In this document: piece after piece, positions 60,137 to 64,000 of the stretch
Numbering within the stretch: position 1 is the stretch's first letter
How the letters are laid out: every line of letters starts with the position of its first letter
From: Sordaria brevicollis
Taxonomy: Eukaryota; Ascomycota; Sordariomycetes; Sordariales; Sordariaceae
Direction of reading: 5' to 3'
NCBI GenBank assembly: GCA_033439795.1
Contig: JAUTDP010000004.1
Location: 1 to 64,000 of the forward strand
Length of the DNA stretch: 64,000 bases
Translations under genes and position numbers: made by a program
The notes under the pieces: generated by a model
Seen by the model: only the letters and a program-made list of their open reading frames with translations
What the model was told of the DNA's origin: nothing
Databases searched by the model: none

Positions 60137-60556
60137 TCAGCACCGTGTCCTGGTCCTATGAGATATGTTCGTGATATAACCGATTACTACGGATATTCGC
60201 GATGGTCGTAAATGGGATGCGAAGTAGTGATTGAGGGGTTTGAGGGAGGGGTGGTGGTGGGATTTGAAGTTCTTGTTGGTGGGGGGTTCGGTGGTGGCTG
60301 TTTGGGAGTCGGGTTTGGGGGCGAGGATGGGGATGTGGGCGAGGATGTGGGCGAGGATGGGGATGGAGGATATGGAGGACATGGAGGACATGGAGGAGGG
60401 AGAGATGGAGGTGGCCCATTGGATTTGGGGGTCGAAGGGGTTGAAGGGGCCGTAGAAGATTACGCAGGCGATGCGAGGGGATAGGGAGAGGATGGCGGGG
60501 GCGATGGTGGGGAGGGGGATGGAGGCGTAGGCTGAGGTTGTGAGTGTTAGTCTCAT
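60137..60556 (-). CDS. Possible small hypothetical protein, unknown
   Basis: A 139-residue minus-strand frame with ATG start. Its first two thirds use mostly C-ending codons like real genes in this window (TSAYASIPLPTIAPAILSLS, then FYGPFNPFDPQIQW). The middle is a simple-sequence Ser-Met-Ile stretch from GGACAT-type repeats. I recognise no family. It could be an exon of a larger minus-strand gene together with the polyQ segment upstream. Confidence 0.3.
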   Translation of the reverse strand: MRLTLTTSAYASIPLPTIAPAILSLSPRIACVIFYGPFNPFDPQIQWATSISPSSMSSMSSISSIPILAHILAHIPILAPKPDSQTATTEPPTNKNFKSHHHPSLKPLNHYFASHLRPSRISVVIGYITNISHRTRTRC

Positions 60557-60756
60557 GGCTTCACGGTGTCATCATTAAGGGTAGATATCAAAACCCTCAC
60601 TGAAAATACCCTCAGTACCATAGGAGAAGAGAAAACTAACCAACAACCCCCACTTTTCTCCGTCCCCTCACACCCCTCCATCCTCCCCAGCTCCTCCATC
60701 GCCACTGCATCCCAAGTGGAAACAACTCCTCATACTTTTCTTCTTGCGAACCGAGC

Positions 60757-60780
60757 TCATCATCATCATCATCATCATCG
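60757..60780. repeat. (ATC)n microsatellite
   Basis: Uninterrupted ATC trinucleotide run (CAT on the plus strand, ATG on the minus strand). Confidence 0.9.
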
Positions 60781-60799
60781 CCAACAGTGATTTGCGCCA

Positions 60800-60869
60800 C
60801 GGCTTATCCTTCCTCGGCGAGTCGGCCCATTTTTTGATGGGCACTGGGTCTAGCGGTTTCTGCTCGGGC

Positions 60870-60906
<37 letters not shown>

Positions 60907-60920
60907 CTTCATTCCATCAC
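60800..60920 (-). other. PolyQ-containing coding-like segment, gene structure unresolved
   Basis: On the minus strand an Asn/Gln-type (CAA)n repeat (60871-60907) runs straight into PEQKPLDPVPIKKWADSP then RKDKPWRKSLLA, which has protein-like composition. It is then broken by a (ATG)n run (60757-60780). No clear start codon or splice partners were found, although another open minus-strand frame lies at 60971-61483. It may be an internal exon of an unannotated gene or chance. Confidence 0.25.
60871..60907. repeat. (TTG)n microsatellite
   Basis: About twelve TTG/TGT trinucleotides in a row; (CAA)n on the minus strand. Confidence 0.9.
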
Positions 60921-61483
60921 TTTCTGTCCTTGAAGAAATTGAATATTGTAGATTGAGCTGGCACATATGCTCAACCGCCCATTCTGGCGGTATGTATAAC
61001 GAGGATCAAACCCGGACCTGTGCCGCGCCGGGTTAAGGGGCGGTTGGATGGTGAGTTGAGCTCGGGGGTGAGTTGGAGGGGTTGGGCGTTGGGGAGGGAC
61101 ATGTTGACGGTGCTGGTGTTGATGTTGAGGTCCATCGGGGTGAACTCTGTATGGATCCGGGAATGAAGCTGGAGTGTGGATGTGAACTTTGGAACGGAGT
61201 CGGGAGTCGAAAGATGACGGAGGTCACGGAGCCGGGGTGAGATGCGGGGAAGTGGAATCCGGTTGCGGACCGTAGGGCAGCTCGGTGCGGGGGCGGGGTG
61301 CGGCACAGTAGAGGCATGGCTTGGCATGCTGACGGCACCGAAGTCGGTTCGGTGTGACCGGTGTAAGACGGTGAGAGGTCCACATTTCACCGAAGACCAG
61401 ATCCGTGGTTTCTTTGGCTCATTTTCACGGTGTTGAATTTCGCAGATGTTGTTACCTACTGCCGGTGGTAACTGGAAACCCAT

Positions 61484-63190
61484 GAAAGTTCACCTTGAAT
61501 AAAAAAACATGCCGTTGCGTTGGGGCCATGGACAAATTTAAATACACGGTGATATGTTGGTGTTAATGTCAATTTTCTAAGGAAATGGTTCGTCTCGTCC
61601 TTAAAAGAGTCTGATAAGATGAACTGGCGATCCTGGAATATCAAAGTTTCGAGGTTTGAAGCCGAGACAACGACATCCGAGTCGATTCAAAAATCTAAAT
61701 AGTGGACAACAAAAGTCGAACCTATGATTTCTGATCCGTATGCTGTATTCTCCAAGTCCAATCCACGATCAACTAACATGGCCTTTCTTTTTTGTGTCTT
61801 TGTGTAAAAACCACCAGCACTTATTACGAACCCCTTTCTCTGGTGGATTCAACCGTTTCAAATCGGTGACCATTGCAATCTGTTTTTGTCCTCCACAATA
61901 ACATAATTACAGAAAAAGAGGATTACTATATGTCTTGTATAACCATACCCGACTTCAACAATTGAAGAAAGATGTTTCGATATCGCTGACCACCTCCATG
62001 TCAAGCTTGTGAAAGCCGCCAAGAAAGGGGCTGGCCTAACAGATGTTGCAAGCCACGTGCAACCATGGCAGTCAACATCCAACACGGGTCAAGGGATCGC
62101 TGTTTGCTTTTCGCATTTCTTATCAGTCAGACAACAAAGTCACAACATAAATCCCAATGGCTGACATGCCAAGTGACCAAGCAGAAATCTCTGATGGCCT
62201 CTCCGTGATCGACCGGACTTCTTCCGAACAAAGTCGATTGTTTCGCCAGCTTTCGGAACCCATCTGGGCAATTTATCCTTCTTTTTCGGGAAACAGTTCC
62301 TTGGATATGTTTCAGCTTCTTCCACTTTCCCTTATGTATCCATTTTCAGCGGATCAGTATTCCGTGTGTGGATTTGATGGAAAGGGTTTAAGCGATATTA
62401 GTATTTAGCAGGGCAGACCGCTCTCACTGTTTCAATCCTTTTGCAAGTCATGTGAACAGGATGTGACCGCTTCAACTTGACGAGATATCTTAAGAATCAA
62501 AAAGAGACTTCTTCCATGACAATTCGATGTGTGTCGGTGACTGGTGTTGGTTTTTACGTACGCCAAGATCCGGGGAAGAGTTCTGAGAGATTGAAATGGA
62601 CCACTCATGCCATCGGATCTCGGCCGGGGTGTGGAGACATCGGGGCATCACGGGATGGAATGAACTCTGCCAAACTGTCATGGGGTTAGGGTTCACCATA
62701 CAAAAGGGCCTGGACCCGTCCAATTCCTGACAAGCCAAGACTCCCCTGTTCAATGCTGTCACACGTCAGACTCGGAATTGGTAGCAGGTACTTCTTGTCA
62801 TTTCAATTCAAAAACAGACCGCTTCCACTTTCCTGTTCTTTTTTGAAGTGTCAACTCTTTTTGATTTTTCAGTCATTCTTACCTCTAGACAGTCAATATA
62901 TCGTACTGTTTGCGATCCTCTTCCCTTTCCCACATTCCACATTCCACTATACTCACATTGCCGTTGTGACTGTTATCCGAATATCCATCGCGTCATCGAA
63001 ATCCAATCATTCGCCAAAAAGAAAAAAAGTCAACAGGGCCAAGTCTCGTTTACCATTCTCAATCTCAGGGGTCCCAGTCTCAGTCTCAGTCTCAGTCATC
63101 ATCGTCAAAAGTCACCACTCGCCACGTTGTCGCAAACTATCGCCAAACACGTCCCGAGATTAGACCACCGTCGAAGAATCAACTGCCAAA
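61484..63190. other. Intergenic: upstream region of the zinc transporter
   Basis: About 1.7 kb. Repeated CAGTCT units (63070-63100) and a pyrimidine-rich leader just before the ATG at 63191. Short frames, including 83 codons at 62157-62408, are unsupported. Confidence 0.45.
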
Positions 63191-64000
63191 ATGAACTGCC
63201 CTTCTCGCACTGACGATGCCGAACTCGAGCACCCCTTTTGGAACCAGCAACCCCATTACCTGGCTGCCGACTTGACCACCCGCCAGGACCTCAACGGAAT
63301 TGCCAATTCGAGGACGCACAGGCATGGATCGCAGGGCTGCGAGGTCGGCGTGTGTGCATTGAATCACCATCCAGGTGCCGGCATTGCACAGCATGACTCG
63401 GACAGGAGACCACAGGTGCCTCCAGAGAAGAATAATACTTCTGCGGGGCGGTGGTCTATCGGTGAGTATTTACTGTCACACATCCCCTCCCCTAACCCTT
63501 TTGGAGTCAAACGGCATCAACTAACACCTTCCACAGACCCCGCCCCGCAGAAACTCGCGGCAGCCGGTGGTGATGACCGTGCCTGCCGAACCCGGCCCGA
63601 GCTGGCTCCACTCCTCCGATCGGCCGCTGCGGCCGTCCCGGCGTGGGTCACCTGGGTTCTCTCCGTCGTCGTTACCTCGTTGGTCATGACCACCCTTATG
63701 AATCATGGTAACGACAGACATGTTCAAGTTGATGCTACGCCCGTGGTCATCGCCAGGGCTGAACCACCCGTCACCGAACCTCGGGTCTTCAAGAGAGCAT
63801 CAACTTGTCCCAAAGGAGGCGTCGCCGATGAGTCGCTCTACAACACCCCCCTTCACGGCGCCGCTCTCGCCATCATCTTTGGCGTTTCCTTCCTCGCCTG
63901 CGCCCTCCCCGTCTTGATGACCCGGTTCCCCATGATTCGTCTCCCGCCCGTCTTCTTCTTTGCCGTACGTCACTTTGGTACCGGAGTTCTGATCGCCACT
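63191..64000 (+). CDS. ZIP-family zinc/iron transporter, 5' part (runs off window)
   Basis: Exons 63191-63461 and 63537 to the window end, joined by a 75-bp GTGAGT...CAG intron, give the first 245 residues. The hydrophilic N-terminus with His/Cys residues is followed by a hydrophobic helix (about 127-145, WVTWVLSVVVTSLVMTTLM). After a second soluble stretch containing the CPKGG motif comes the first ZIP core helix (LHGAALAIIFGVSFLACALPVLM), then the conserved RHFGTGVLIAT at the very edge. ZIP proteins import zinc or iron across the plasma membrane; this layout matches fungal Zrt1/Zrt2-type members, but with an extended N-terminus that carries its own hydrophobic segment. The rest of the gene, including the His-rich loop and metal-site helices, is outside the window. 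Confidence 0.88.
   Translation, partial: MNCPSRTDDAELEHPFWNQQPHYLAADLTTRQDLNGIANSRTHRHGSQGCEVGVCALNHHPGAGIAQHDSDRRPQVPPEKNNTSAGRWSIGEYLLSHIPSPNPFGVKRHQLTPSTDPAPQKLAAAGGDDRACRTRPELAPLLRSAAAAVPAWVTWVLSVVVTSLVMTTLMNHGNDRHVQVDATPVVIARAEPPVTEPRVFKRASTCPKGGVADESLYNTPLHGAALAIIFGVSFLACALPVLMTRFPMIRLPPVFFFAVRHFGTGVLIAT

Noticed and set aside
1..64000. CRISPR arrays, operons, bacterial-type promoters
   Set aside because: None seen; spliced genes and RIP mark the DNA as fungal nuclear.
1..64000. Secondary-metabolite gene cluster around the oxidase
   Set aside because: No polyketide synthase, NRPS, P450 or cluster regulator nearby; only one SDR, separated by a transposon.

Overview
The window looks like nuclear DNA of a filamentous ascomycete, most likely Neurospora or a close Sordariaceae relative. 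Genes carry short introns (about 50-135 bp, GTRNGT donors, CTAAC/CTRAC branch sites) and the third codon position is C-rich. Two AT-rich, TpA-rich blocks with stop-riddled transposon reading frames (about 1-5890 and 8577-11873) are what repeat-induced point mutation (RIP) leaves behind. I place the genus by this signature and by an ATRIP/UVS-3-type gene; no database was searched.

Layout. 1-5890: RIP-degraded Ty3/gypsy retroelement on the minus strand, cut by the window edge. 6826-8446: secreted FAD-linked oxidase, an intact gene between the two degraded blocks. 8577-11873: RIP-degraded DDE transposon with 31-bp terminal inverted repeats and a TA target duplication. 12706-13689: short-chain dehydrogenase. 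13756-16247 (-): STAND-like protein with a weak nucleotide site. 17149-20660: large AAA ATPase with an apparent frameshift and a GC-AG intron. 21236-23678 (-): SulP anion permease. 24643-25124 (-): 77-residue EF-hand protein whose first exon is only the ATG. 25939-27549 (-): CDP-diacylglycerol synthase. 28281-28668: MITE with TA duplication. 29620-32622: ATRIP homologue (uvs-3). 32950-33316: hAT-type MITE with 8-bp duplication. 33996-35429 (-): unknown membrane protein with simple-sequence tracts. 36067-37413 (-): peroxisomal 3-ketoacyl-CoA thiolase with a PTS2. 39617-40648: GPI-type GH128 glucanase. 41894-43499: aldehyde dehydrogenase. 44420-46414: Kelch-type single-pass membrane protein. 47243-47776: small secreted six-cysteine protein. 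48182-51280 (-): TTC27/Emw1-like TPR protein. 52287-57429 (-): GYF-domain protein. 57430-63190: gene-poor stretch with one weak candidate gene. 63191-64000: 5' part of a ZIP zinc transporter.

The genes are mostly unrelated housekeeping functions in the usual fungal scatter, with no operon-like logic or secondary-metabolite cluster. I did not find a convincing new multi-gene system. The most useful observations are two small non-autonomous transposons defined here from their repeats and target duplications, a degraded autonomous DDE element, unusual gene structures (3-nt exon, GC-AG intron, 54-bp in-frame intron), an apparent frameshift in the AAA ATPase, and the oxidase gene that stays intact between two RIP-damaged elements. 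Spliced coordinates were worked out by hand from splice signals and reading-frame continuity.
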